A stretch of 64,000 nt of DNA, from NCBI RefSeq assembly GCF_022836845.1, contig NZ_JAJNNZ010000009.1, forward strand, positions 1-64,000, written 5' to 3'. The stretch is from Vibrio gelatinilyticus. GTDB taxonomy: Bacteria > Pseudomonadota > Gammaproteobacteria > Enterobacterales > Vibrionaceae. Positions 25,355 through 33,459 of this stretch are shown here, piece by piece (the stretch's first letter is position 1; every line of letters starts with the position of its first letter). A program made the translations under genes and the position numbers. Below the pieces are notes generated by a model, which worked only from the letters and a program-made list of their open reading frames with translations, was not told where the DNA came from and searched no databases.

Positions 25355-28300
25355 ATGTTTACAGCAACAGACGTGTTGAACAAGGAGTTTGTTGAGCAAC
25401 CGCTTGAGCAACTCTGGTCACTGATCTCACCACTGTATATGGTGGATGAATCACAATGGTTACAACAACTTCTGCCATTGGCTGCGCCTACGGCCCAAGA
25501 AGCCCGCGATATTCCGCAAAAGACCACAACCCTAATTGAAGCGATTCGCGCTGATAAAACATCTATCCAGATGATTGACGCTCTGCTTTTAGAGTACAGC
25601 TTAGATACACAAGAAGGCATTTTGCTGATGTGTTTGGCTGAAGCCTTGATGCGTATCCCTGATTCAGCCACTGCCGATGCTCTTATTCGTGACAAATTGG
25701 TGGTTGCGGATTGGAAGTCACACCTGAAAAACTCAGATTCTGTATTTGTCAATGCATCAACATGGGGACTTATGTTGACAGGCAAAGTGGTTGGCCTTGG
25801 CGAATCAGAACCAGAAAGCCCTTCAAATGCCATTAATCGACTGGTGAATAAATTTTCTGAGCCAGTGATTCGTAAAGCCATGTATCAAGCCATGAAGATC
25901 ATGGGGCACCAATTTGTATTGGGTCGCAGTATTGCTGAGGCGCAGAAAAATGGTCGCAAAATGCGCGACAAGGGGTTTACCTACTCTTACGATATGTTGG
26001 GTGAAGCCGCTCTAACAAAAGCCGACGCAAATAAATACTTTAAAGACTACTTGATGGCGATTGAGGCTGTGGGTAGCAGCAACTATGCAAACGAAGGCAG
26101 TCCGGCGCCATCTGTATCGATCAAGCTTTCTGCGTTGCATCCACGTTATGAAGTGCCGAATGAACAGCGCGTGCTAACCGAACTGTATAACACGCTAACT
26201 GAGTTATTAACGCGTGCTCGTGAACTGGATGTTGCCATCACTATCGATGCGGAAGAAGCTGACAGACTTGAGCTTTCATTAAAGCTATTCGAGAAGCTCT
26301 ATCGTAGCCATGTTGTGAAGGGTTGGGGTAAATTCGGCCTTGTTATCCAAGCCTATTCCAAGCGTGCGTTGCCAGTTTTGGTTTGGATCAATGGGCTTGC
26401 CAAGCAGCAAGGTGATCTCATCCCGTTGCGACTGGTAAAAGGTGCCTATTGGGACAGTGAGCTCAAGTGGTCACAGCAAGCGGGCTATCTAGGCTACCCA
26501 GTGTATACACGCAAAGAAGCGACCGATGTGGCCTACCTGGCGTGTGCTCGCTTCCTGCTTAGCGATAATGTAAGAGGCAATATCTATCCGCAGTTTGCTA
26601 GTCACAATGCCCATACGGTCACAGCCATCGCGTGCATGGCCCAGCACGGAGACTTTGAGTTCCAGCGCTTACATGGCATGGGGGACTCCCTTTATAATCA
26701 TGTGATGGATACTTATGGACAACCCGTTCGTATCTATGCCCCGGTCGGAAGCCATAAAGATCTTCTTCCTTATTTAGTTCGACGACTACTGGAAAACGGT
26801 GCCAACAGTAGCTTTGTTCATCGTCTTGTGGATGCTCGTTGCCCAGTAGAAAGCTTGACACACCACCCAGCTGACACCCTTCTGGCCAATGCGACATTAT
26901 ATAACGACCAGATAGCGCAGCCACAAGATATATTCAGTGATCGCAAGAACTCTATAGGGATCAATATTGACATCGAAAACGAAGCCAAGCCCTTTGAGCA
27001 TAAGGTTTCGAGCTTCATGAACAAGCAATGGCAAGGTGGGCCAATCATCAATGGTCAGTCGCTATACGAAAGCATGATCAAGGATGGAGAGAGTGTAGAG
27101 AACGTAACAGCACCTTATGATCGCCAACGTGTGGTTGGTCAGATCACAATGGCAAACCTTGATCATGTTTCCGATGCAATCCGGATCGCTGATCAAGGAT
27201 TCCAGCAATGGTCTAAAGTCTCTTATCAAGATCGTGGTCTTTGCTTATTGAAGCTTGCGGATCTTCTTGAGGAAAACATCCATGAATTGGTTGCGTTATG
27301 CCACCAAGAGGCGGGCAAGACCATACATGACAGTATTGATGAAGTCCGTGAGGCCGTTGATTTCTGTCGTTACTATGCAAAACAACCTCATATCTTTGCA
27401 AAGCAATCGGTACTTGGCTTTGATGGACAGGCTAAAACAATGACTCGTGAGGGGCGTGGTGTCTTTGTATGTATCAGCCCATGGAACTTCCCTCTGGCCA
27501 TTTTCTTAGGACAAGTGAGCGCAGCACTGGTCGCTGGTAACACTGTGGTCGCAAAACCCGCTGAGCAAACGTCACTGATCGCTGTAAAAGCGGTGGAGCT
27601 GATGCTTGAGGCCGGTATCCCTGATTCTGCCATTCAGCTTATTCTAGGTCGCGGTGCCGATATTGGTCATGCTCTTACATCGGATGAACGAATTGCCGGT
27701 GTCGCGTTTACCGGTTCGACCGTCACAGCGCAAAGAATCAACCGCACTCTAGCGCAGCGCAAGGTCGCTCCAGTTCCTTTCATTGCAGAGACTGGCGGGC
27801 AAAACGCGATGATAGTGGACAGTACTGCACTGCCTGAGCAAGTGGTTCGCGATGTTGTTCGCTCAGCCTTTGCCTCGGCCGGACAACGCTGTTCTGCGCT
27901 TCGCGTGTTGTATATCCAAGAGGATATTGCAGAGCGCGTCATTGCATTGATTCAAGGGGCAATGGATGAATTAAAGGTTGGATTACCTTACCTTCATGAT
28001 ACGGATGTTGGTCCAGTCATCGACTCTACGGCTAAGCAGAAACTACTGGCTCATATTGAAGCCATGCAATCCAATGGCAAACCTGTTGCTAAGTTGACTC
28101 TCGATAGCGAGTGTGACAATGGTGATTTTGTCGCCCCTTGCGCGTTTGAAATTAACGACATCTCCGTACTCAAAGAGGAGCAATTCGGGCCTATCTTGCA
28201 CATTGTGAGATTTAAAGCGTCAGAATTACCAAATGTGGTCGAGAGCATTAACGCTACAGGATTTGGTCTTACTTTAGGCATCCATAGTCGTAACGAATCG

Positions 28301-28480
28301 ACTTACCGTTGGATCGAAAAACATGTACGCGTTGGCAACTGCTACATCAACCGAGACCAAGTTGGTGCTGTGGTTGGAGTGCAGCCATTTGGTGGGCAGG
28401 GCCTATCGGGCACCGGACCAAAAGCCGGTGGCCCACATTACCTGTATCGTTTTACTAACGTCTCACACCAAACTGCATAA
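25355..28480 (+). CDS. putA: Bifunctional proline dehydrogenase / delta-1-pyrroline-5-carboxylate dehydrogenase PutA
   Basis: 1041 residues from the ATG at 25355; a longer reading from 25214 has no family match. Proline is oxidised with FAD in the first half (~residues 80-480; EADRLELSLKLFEKL, RLVKGAYWDSELKWSQ, FASHNAHTV, MHGMG-type loop, and RLLENGANSSFVHR). The glutamate semialdehyde product is oxidised with NAD in the second half (~550-1030), an aldehyde dehydrogenase with catalytic Cys in SAGQRCSALR and Glu in FIAETGGQNAM. The N-terminal ribbon-helix-helix domain of E. coli PutA is absent, so this is a non-regulatory, shorter PutA. It is followed by an ALDH-like stand-alone gene and putP. 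Confidence 0.95.
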   Translation: MFTATDVLNKEFVEQPLEQLWSLISPLYMVDESQWLQQLLPLAAPTAQEARDIPQKTTTLIEAIRADKTSIQMIDALLLEYSLDTQEGILLMCLAEALMRIPDSATADALIRDKLVVADWKSHLKNSDSVFVNASTWGLMLTGKVVGLGESEPESPSNAINRLVNKFSEPVIRKAMYQAMKIMGHQFVLGRSIAEAQKNGRKMRDKGFTYSYDMLGEAALTKADANKYFKDYLMAIEAVGSSNYANEGSPAPSVSIKLSALHPRYEVPNEQRVLTELYNTLTELLTRARELDVAITIDAEEADRLELSLKLFEKLYRSHVVKGWGKFGLVIQAYSKRALPVLVWINGLAKQQGDLIPLRLVKGAYWDSELKWSQQAGYLGYPVYTRKEATDVAYLACARFLLSDNVRGNIYPQFASHNAHTVTAIACMAQHGDFEFQRLHGMGDSLYNHVMDTYGQPVRIYAPVGSHKDLLPYLVRRLLENGANSSFVHRLVDARCPVESLTHHPADTLLANATLYNDQIAQPQDIFSDRKNSIGINIDIENEAKPFEHKVSSFMNKQWQGGPIINGQSLYESMIKDGESVENVTAPYDRQRVVGQITMANLDHVSDAIRIADQGFQQWSKVSYQDRGLCLLKLADLLEENIHELVALCHQEAGKTIHDSIDEVREAVDFCRYYAKQPHIFAKQSVLGFDGQAKTMTREGRGVFVCISPWNFPLAIFLGQVSAALVAGNTVVAKPAEQTSLIAVKAVELMLEAGIPDSAIQLILGRGADIGHALTSDERIAGVAFTGSTVTAQRINRTLAQRKVAPVPFIAETGGQNAMIVDSTALPEQVVRDVVRSAFASAGQRCSALRVLYIQEDIAERVIALIQGAMDELKVGLPYLHDTDVGPVIDSTAKQKLLAHIEAMQSNGKPVAKLTLDSECDNGDFVAPCAFEINDISVLKEEQFGPILHIVRFKASELPNVVESINATGFGLTLGIHSRNESTYRWIEKHVRVGNCYINRDQVGAVVGVQPFGGQGLSGTGPKAGGPHYLYRFTNVSHQTA

Positions 28481-28492
28481 GGAGAAAATGAC

Positions 28493-29182
28493 ATGGTAAA
28501 TAACGCAACGATTTTCTCTGATGTACAAACGGCCTGGCAAAGCTGGAATGTTCAGGGTTTCGCAACGCAACGTGAGTGCTTACTATCTGTTCAGCGCTCA
28601 ATGGCTGAGATTAACTCCACCTTGGCAAGTGTGATGGCGTATCACGTTCAACAAGCGACGAGCTTACTGGCTGAACCTCATCTGATGCAGGGGCCGACGG
28701 GTGAAACGAATGAGCTTTACGCAGCAGGACGTGGCGTCGCATTAGTGTTAGTTGAGAGCAATGATGCGCAAGCAAGCGTTGCCGCTATTGCACAACTGAC
28801 CGCCGCGTTGATTGCGGGTAATGGTGTGATTGTTTGTTCAAATAATCAAAATGTAGACCAGTTGCTGAAATCGGCGATTTCCAAGTCGAAGTTGCCGCCA
28901 CAATTGGTTCAGTTTGTCGGTTTTGACCAAACCTCTGCCTTTATCGAGTTCGACGTTCGAGTTGTGGCTGTGGTTGGAAGCAATGAGACCGAATGGAAAG
29001 TTAACCATCAACTGGCTCAACGCGAAAGTGCGATTGGTTTGTTGGTATCTGAAACAGATCTTATGTCGTTACCAACGTCACACGATCCTAATCTAGTATT
29101 GAGGTTTATAACGGAAAGGACACGAACCATCAATATTACTGCCGTAGGAGGAAACGCTACCTTGTTAGAACTTGGTAGCTAG
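28493..29182 (+). CDS. Stand-alone ALDH-superfamily-like domain protein of the put operon
   Basis: 229 residues, 12 bases after putA, with GGAG before its ATG. It looks like a shortened aldehyde-dehydrogenase fold: ARGVALVLVESNDAQASVAAIAQLTAALIAGNGVIVCSN resembles the nucleotide-binding half of ALDH, and the end (RTRTINITAVGGNATLLELGS) resembles the C-terminal tail of long PutA proteins. No catalytic Cys motif is present, so it is probably non-enzymatic. In trifunctional PutA proteins an inactive ALDH-superfamily domain at the C-terminus covers the substrate tunnel; this may be the same unit encoded separately, acting on PutA in trans. Confidence 0.7.
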   Translation: MVNNATIFSDVQTAWQSWNVQGFATQRECLLSVQRSMAEINSTLASVMAYHVQQATSLLAEPHLMQGPTGETNELYAAGRGVALVLVESNDAQASVAAIAQLTAALIAGNGVIVCSNNQNVDQLLKSAISKSKLPPQLVQFVGFDQTSAFIEFDVRVVAVVGSNETEWKVNHQLAQRESAIGLLVSETDLMSLPTSHDPNLVLRFITERTRTINITAVGGNATLLELGS

Positions 29183-29209
29183 ACAACTGATCGTTGCCTG
29201 CCTCTTACT

Positions 29210-29242
29210 AGCCTTCACTCTAGATGATTTAGGGTGAAGGCT
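29210..29242 (+). terminator. Intercistronic hairpin before putP
   Basis: AGCCTTCACTCTA and TAGGGTGAAGGCT form a stem of 13 bp with one G-U pair, followed by GATTTTA. The T-run is weak, so it is probably an attenuator or mRNA-stability element setting PutP levels apart from PutA. Confidence 0.6.
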
Positions 29243-29266
29243 GATTTTAATAATGAGGAAATAATA

Positions 29267-30760
29267 ATGATTCAAAATAGCTTTGCTATTACGACTACGT
29301 TTATCGCCTATTTGGCAATGATGCTTGCAATTGGGGTGTACGCCTACAAACGTACATCGAATTCAAGCGACTACTTTTTAGGAGGGCGCTCTTTAGGGCC
29401 GTGGCCAGCAGCACTTTCTGCAGGGGCGTCAGACATGAGTGGCTGGCTGCTTCTCGGTCTACCTGGATATGCATACGCTGCCGGTATTGAAGCCTTCTGG
29501 TTAGCTGGTGGACTTCTATTAGGAACATGGCTCAACTGGTTACTTTGTGCCAAGCGTTTACGAACTTACAGCATTACTACTGATGCACTAACATTGCCTG
29601 AGTATTTGTCTCGTCGTTTTGACGACAATTCAAAAATGATTCAGGTGATTGCTGCGTTTTTCATTTTACTATTTTTCCTTTTCTATACCAGCTCTGGTTT
29701 AGTTGCAGGTGGTAAGCTGTTCGAGACGGTATTTGGTTTAGACTACACTACGGCGGTGATCATCGGTACCGTCTGTGTCGTTTCTTACACGTTGTTCGGT
29801 GGCTTTTTGGCGGTATCCTGGACTGATTTAGTTCAGGGTTTATTAATGGCAGCCGCCCTGATGATTGTGCCAGTCGTAGCGATGCAGGGTGGATTAGGTC
29901 AATTATCAAGTGATCTCTCGGCAATCAACCCAGAATTGCTGACGCTTTGGAACGATACGAAAGGTGAACCGCTTTCAGCGATCGCGATTGTTTCTTTGAT
30001 GGCCTGGGGCTTAGGCTACTTTGGTCAGCCTCATATCCTGGCGAGGTTCAAAGCGGCCCGAAGCAATCAAGATCTTACTGCAGCGCGTCGAATTGCTGTT
30101 ATCTGGACTGCGCTATCGATGGCTGGCGCGATGATGGTGGGGCTCGTAGGTCTTATCTACATTAATCAGTCTGGTGGCGATGCTCTGGCCGATGGTGAAA
30201 AGATTTTTATGCTCTTAGTTAATGCCATGTTCCACCCGGTGATTGCGGGTATTTTGCTAGCAGCGATACTCGCAGCAATTATGAGTACAGCAGATTCACA
30301 ATTGCTCGTGTCTTCTTCGGCTTTGGCTGAGGACTTCTACAAACAAATCATTAAAAAAGATGCATCGTCTAAAGATGTGGTCAGGGTTGGCCGCTTCGGG
30401 GTGATACTGATTTCTATTGTGGCATTGGTTTTAGCGATGACACCAGATAGTTCAGTGTTAGGTCTCGTTTCTTATGCATGGGCTGGTTTTGGTGCGGCAT
30501 TTGGCCCTGCGGTTCTGTTGAGTCTGTATTGGTCGAAAATGACCCGCAACGGAGCGATCGCGGGAATTCTTGTCGGCGGTATTACTATTGTGGTTTGGAA
30601 GCAACTGTCCGGTGGTCTATTTGATGTTTATGAGATCGTTCCTGGATTCATTCTGTCGACCTTATCTATCCTTATCGTCAGTGCAATATCAGGGCAGCCT
30701 AATGACACGGTTCGTAAACAACATGACAAGTTTGAGAATAATTTACGAGAACTGCCTTAA
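29267..30760 (+). CDS. putP: Sodium/proline symporter PutP
   Basis: 497 residues (E. coli 502), an inner-membrane protein of the sodium:solute symporter family. About 12-13 membrane helices are visible. Signatures: SSDYFLGGRSLGPWPAALSAGASDMSGWLLLGLPGYAYAAG near the N-terminus, including the sodium- and proline-binding Ser/Asp residues, and GYFGQPHILARFKAARS in the middle. The ATG at 29267 follows GAGGAAATAATA; an upstream reading from 29234 is not supported. It supplies proline to PutA. A terminator and a parS2 site follow. Confidence 0.95.
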   Translation: MIQNSFAITTTFIAYLAMMLAIGVYAYKRTSNSSDYFLGGRSLGPWPAALSAGASDMSGWLLLGLPGYAYAAGIEAFWLAGGLLLGTWLNWLLCAKRLRTYSITTDALTLPEYLSRRFDDNSKMIQVIAAFFILLFFLFYTSSGLVAGGKLFETVFGLDYTTAVIIGTVCVVSYTLFGGFLAVSWTDLVQGLLMAAALMIVPVVAMQGGLGQLSSDLSAINPELLTLWNDTKGEPLSAIAIVSLMAWGLGYFGQPHILARFKAARSNQDLTAARRIAVIWTALSMAGAMMVGLVGLIYINQSGGDALADGEKIFMLLVNAMFHPVIAGILLAAILAAIMSTADSQLLVSSSALAEDFYKQIIKKDASSKDVVRVGRFGVILISIVALVLAMTPDSSVLGLVSYAWAGFGAAFGPAVLLSLYWSKMTRNGAIAGILVGGITIVVWKQLSGGLFDVYEIVPGFILSTLSILIVSAISGQPNDTVRKQHDKFENNLRELP

Positions 30761-30783
30761 GTTTGTTAACGGTTAACGTACCG

Positions 30784-30796
30784 TTTACACTGTAAA
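30784..30796. promoter_or_regulatory. parS2 site after putP
   Basis: TTTACACTGTAAA, exact to the consensus and about 22 kb from the origin. Its last bases are shared with the first A residues of the putP terminator. Confidence 0.88.
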
Positions 30797-30822
30797 AGCG
30801 CTCTAATTAGGGCGCTTTTTTG
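30794..30822 (+). terminator. Rho-independent terminator of putP
   Basis: AAAAGCGCTCT and AGGGCGCTTTT form a stem of about 10 bp (one mismatch or G-U pair) ending in six T. Confidence 0.85.
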
Positions 30823-31068
30823 TTGTTGTTTGAAGCAATATCGACGAGTTAAGCGTATATTTCCCCGAAATTTTGAAGCTGATTGAAGAGGAAAGGGGAT
30901 TTTGATGCGCGTGTAAGTAAATTTCGAAATCTTGATCAAACTTTAGCAAAGAAATGACAGGAATTTTGAATGCATTCCACATTTTTTGGCATGATCGTTT
31001 TCTTTTAGAGCGTACCTTCAACAGAATAGATGCTTACAAAACGATCACTAAGACAAGGACAAGATATC
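30823..31068. other. Gap between putP and the zinc-ribbon gene
   Basis: No gene. It contains one CTTGATCA word (30931-30938) without a TTCCGG arm, and AAGGA before the next ATG. I see nothing else. Confidence 0.45.
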
Positions 31069-31317
31069 ATGCCAACTCATTTTTGTGCAGCCTGTAAAAA
31101 GGATACCGCCCATAAAGCAGTTATGCGACGTAGTTTCAATGAGAATGGCTCCGTATTTCAAAATTTTCAACAAGTTGTATCTCAACTGGTTCATGGTAGC
31201 AGCTACCATAAGCTAGAGCGCCAACTGTTCTGTAGAGTATGCAATAAGCAACATGTTGAAATGGCTCCTCAAGTATCGACCGAAGCAGTAGCAACAAGGC
31301 AAACCAACTTAGCTTAA
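31069..31317 (+). CDS. Small CxxC zinc-ribbon protein
   Basis: 82 residues from the ATG at 31069 with AAGGA 10 bases upstream. Two CxxC pairs (HFCAACKKD near residue 5 and FCRVCNKQH near residue 58) are spaced as in a zinc ribbon. Between them is a basic and aromatic stretch (RRSFNENGSVFQNFQQVVSQLVHGSSYHKLERQ). I do not recognise a named family. It stands alone, upstream of an Lrp-type gene. Confidence 0.75.
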   Translation: MPTHFCAACKKDTAHKAVMRRSFNENGSVFQNFQQVVSQLVHGSSYHKLERQLFCRVCNKQHVEMAPQVSTEAVATRQTNLA

Positions 31318-31439
31318 TCTAAAGCTTGCCTTTAAAACTGATATTTATAGAGTATTAACTCGCTTTGTGATCGAAGGGGTTTTTACAACTCTAACGTTTG
31401 CTTTACAATTAGCTGATATAAAATTTATGAGATTTACTC

Positions 31440-31931
31440 GTGTCAGCGCTTGCCTTAGACAAAATTGATCTAGAGATCTTACGTATACTGAGCCGTAAAG
31501 GCCGACTTCCTATTGTTGAACTAGCCAAGCAGGTTAATTTAACCACGTCACCTTGTTCAGATCGCGTAAAGCGATTGGAGAAAGAAGGTTATATCAAAGG
31601 CTATCATGCCGAACTTGATCCCGAAAAGTTGGGCTTAGATGTCCAGGTGTTCATACACATTCGGCTCGATCAATCCAGCTTTTCTATATTCGAAAAATTT
31701 GCCAAAGCGGTCGAACTTATGCCCGAAGTTGAAGAGTGTTATTCGCTATCCGGTGATTTCGACACCATGATCAAAGTACGAACCAAAGATATGAAGTCTT
31801 ATCAGACGTTTATGTCTACAAAGATGGGGACTCTGCCAGGTGTAATTCAGACGCGTAGTGAGGTGGTCATTGAGGAACACAAAGTGGGCTTCGGTGTGAA
31901 TCCTGAATTACTTGACTTGATCGCAAAATAA
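31440..31931 (+). CDS. Lrp/AsnC-family transcriptional regulator
   Basis: 163 residues from a GTG at 31440. An N-terminal winged helix-turn-helix (DKIDLEILRILSRKGRLPIVELAKQVNLTTSPCSDRVKRLEKEGYIKGYHAELD) and a C-terminal RAM/ACT-like ligand domain (GDFDTMIKVRTKDMKSYQTFMSTKMGTLPGVIQTRSEVVI). The family senses amino acids and forms octamers. Its target is not evident; neither neighbour looks like an amino-acid enzyme, although put lies upstream. Overall it resembles BkdR/Lrp-like local regulators. A symmetrical hairpin follows it. Confidence 0.88.
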   Translation: MSALALDKIDLEILRILSRKGRLPIVELAKQVNLTTSPCSDRVKRLEKEGYIKGYHAELDPEKLGLDVQVFIHIRLDQSSFSIFEKFAKAVELMPEVEECYSLSGDFDTMIKVRTKDMKSYQTFMSTKMGTLPGVIQTRSEVVIEEHKVGFGVNPELLDLIAK

Positions 31932-31932
31932 C

Positions 31933-31958
31933 AGTTGGGAGCTAAATCGCTCCCAACT
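31933..31958. terminator. Perfect 10-bp stem-loop between convergent genes
   Basis: AGTTGGGAGC and GCTCCCAACT with a 6-base loop, located between the Lrp-type gene and the convergent DUF445 gene. No T-run is present, so its strength as a terminator is uncertain. Confidence 0.6.
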
Positions 31959-31982
31959 AGACGTTAGCAGTGGATCGTTTCG

Positions 31983-32687
31983 CTATAATATTTGTGCTGA
32001 AATGACGCCAAGAAGGCCACCAAAGATCCCGCCCCATACCACCAGCCAACCCAGATGTTCTTTGATCATCTTCTGTACGATTTCCTTGACGATTTGTGGT
32101 GTTAACTCACTCAATCTTTGATCAATGATGCTTTCAATGTTTTCTTTGACTTCATTCATCATTGAAGGAGATTCAAGTTGCTGGATCAGTGCTTGCTTAA
32201 TCTCATCGTTTTGACTGATTTCTACAATTGACTGCTGCATCTTTTCTACGAACGGTTCTTTCAGTGGTGCTAATGCTTCTGTGCCGCCAAACATGGCGAG
32301 CATACCGCCAAATGAGGAGTTGGCAATAACCTCAACCAGAGAATCAAACGTCGGGTTAAAGTCCACCTTTTCGAGAACAGGTTGCAGATCGATATTGAGG
32401 CCAGAACTCATTTCTTTATTGAGGAAACGGTCAATATTTTCGTTGGTAAAGAACTGCTCCATCATTAAGTTTTTAATGGCGGCTTTGAACTCTTCGAATC
32501 GAGCTGGGATGACGCCCGAGCCATAAAGGCCAGGGACTTTCTCAAACAGCATATGAACAGCGAGCCAATTGGTAATAGCGCCAGAAAAGGCGAAGAGCCC
32601 GGCGTAAAGTACGATGTCATTTTGGAAGTGGTACCCCACAAAAAGCAGGGTGAGCGCAAGAATATTAGTGATGATGCTTTTGTTCAT
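31983..32687 (-). CDS. DUF445 family membrane protein
   Basis: 234 residues. Two N-terminal membrane helices (~7-40), the family motif AFSGAITNWLAVHMLFEKVPGLYGSGVIPARFEEFKAAIKN (~35-75), a long helical middle with conserved DUF445 character, and a C-terminal helix (WLVVWGGIFGGLLGVISAQI) that brings the chain back to the membrane. The family also includes the longer YjiN proteins; no function is established. It is monocistronic and convergent with the Lrp-type gene. Confidence 0.85.
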   Translation of the reverse strand: MNKSIITNILALTLLFVGYHFQNDIVLYAGLFAFSGAITNWLAVHMLFEKVPGLYGSGVIPARFEEFKAAIKNLMMEQFFTNENIDRFLNKEMSSGLNIDLQPVLEKVDFNPTFDSLVEVIANSSFGGMLAMFGGTEALAPLKEPFVEKMQQSIVEISQNDEIKQALIQQLESPSMMNEVKENIESIIDQRLSELTPQIVKEIVQKMIKEHLGWLVVWGGIFGGLLGVISAQIL

Positions 32688-32957
32688 GGTAAACGCGTTT
32701 TCGTTGTTGATGGAATGGCATGGAGTTTAAAGAAAAAAACACGGTATAAAAAGGCTGTTGTTGTTATGTGCGTATTTTCAAATCGCTAAGATCGACTGAC
32801 AGTGCATCAATGATTCGCCAGTGAATAGTAAACTTGCCACGAGGAAGTGTGTGTAGAAGCAAGCGATTGACCGCCTCAAGTCACTGTTCTATCAATGTAA
32901 TCTTGAAGTCTTGTTTTTGTACACTAGTCTATTCGTTAGACCAAGGAAGGATTATAA

Positions 32958-33458
32958 ATGAGTGAAAAAATAGACATTAAGTTCTCGTCGGGAAGCGTTT
33001 ATCATTCTTGTCATATACATCGCCTCGTAGTGTGCACGTTGTTGATATTACTGTTCTCATCTTTTGAGAGTCGAGCCTTTGCCGCCAACGAGTATGCGGT
33101 GTTTTCGCTTAACAGTGAGTTTGAAGAGTTGACTCGCAGTAAAGTAAGAATGCTGTATAGAGGCAAAGCAAAGTCACTTCAAGGTAAGCGCGTCGAAATT
33201 TCAGATTGGCCAGAAAGTTCGATTCAGCGCGCAGAGTTCTATCGCTTTCTATTAGGCAAAGATACGGCTCAGATGAACGCTTACTGGGCGAGTTTGTCTT
33301 TTTCTGGAAAGGCACGCCCCCCTAAAGAAATTCATACAGCTTCGGTTGAATCGTTACTCAATTGGTTAGATGAAAACCCCAATCGTATTGGATACGCACC
33401 ACTTGAATTGGTACCAGATGATGCAAAAGTTTTGTTGGTTGTAGGTGAGGGGAAATAA
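32958..33458 (+). CDS. PstS-like periplasmic protein (phosphate-binding-protein-like, short)
   Basis: 166 residues. After an N-terminal extension comes a hydrophobic signal segment (LVVCTLLILLFSSFESRAFA, ~residues 22-42). The mature ~125 residues resemble the first lobe of PBP-like (PstS-like) domains: LNSEFEELTRSKVRMLYRGKAKSLQGKRVEISDWPESSIQRAEFYRFLLGKDTAQMNAYWASLSFSGKARPPKEI, and ENPNRIGYAPLE near the end. Such short single-domain proteins are widespread and of unknown function. The stop codon lies 1 base before the ATG of the porin gene, so the two are surely translated together. Confidence 0.75.
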   Translation: MSEKIDIKFSSGSVYHSCHIHRLVVCTLLILLFSSFESRAFAANEYAVFSLNSEFEELTRSKVRMLYRGKAKSLQGKRVEISDWPESSIQRAEFYRFLLGKDTAQMNAYWASLSFSGKARPPKEIHTASVESLLNWLDENPNRIGYAPLELVPDDAKVLLVVGEGK

Positions 33459-33459
33459 C

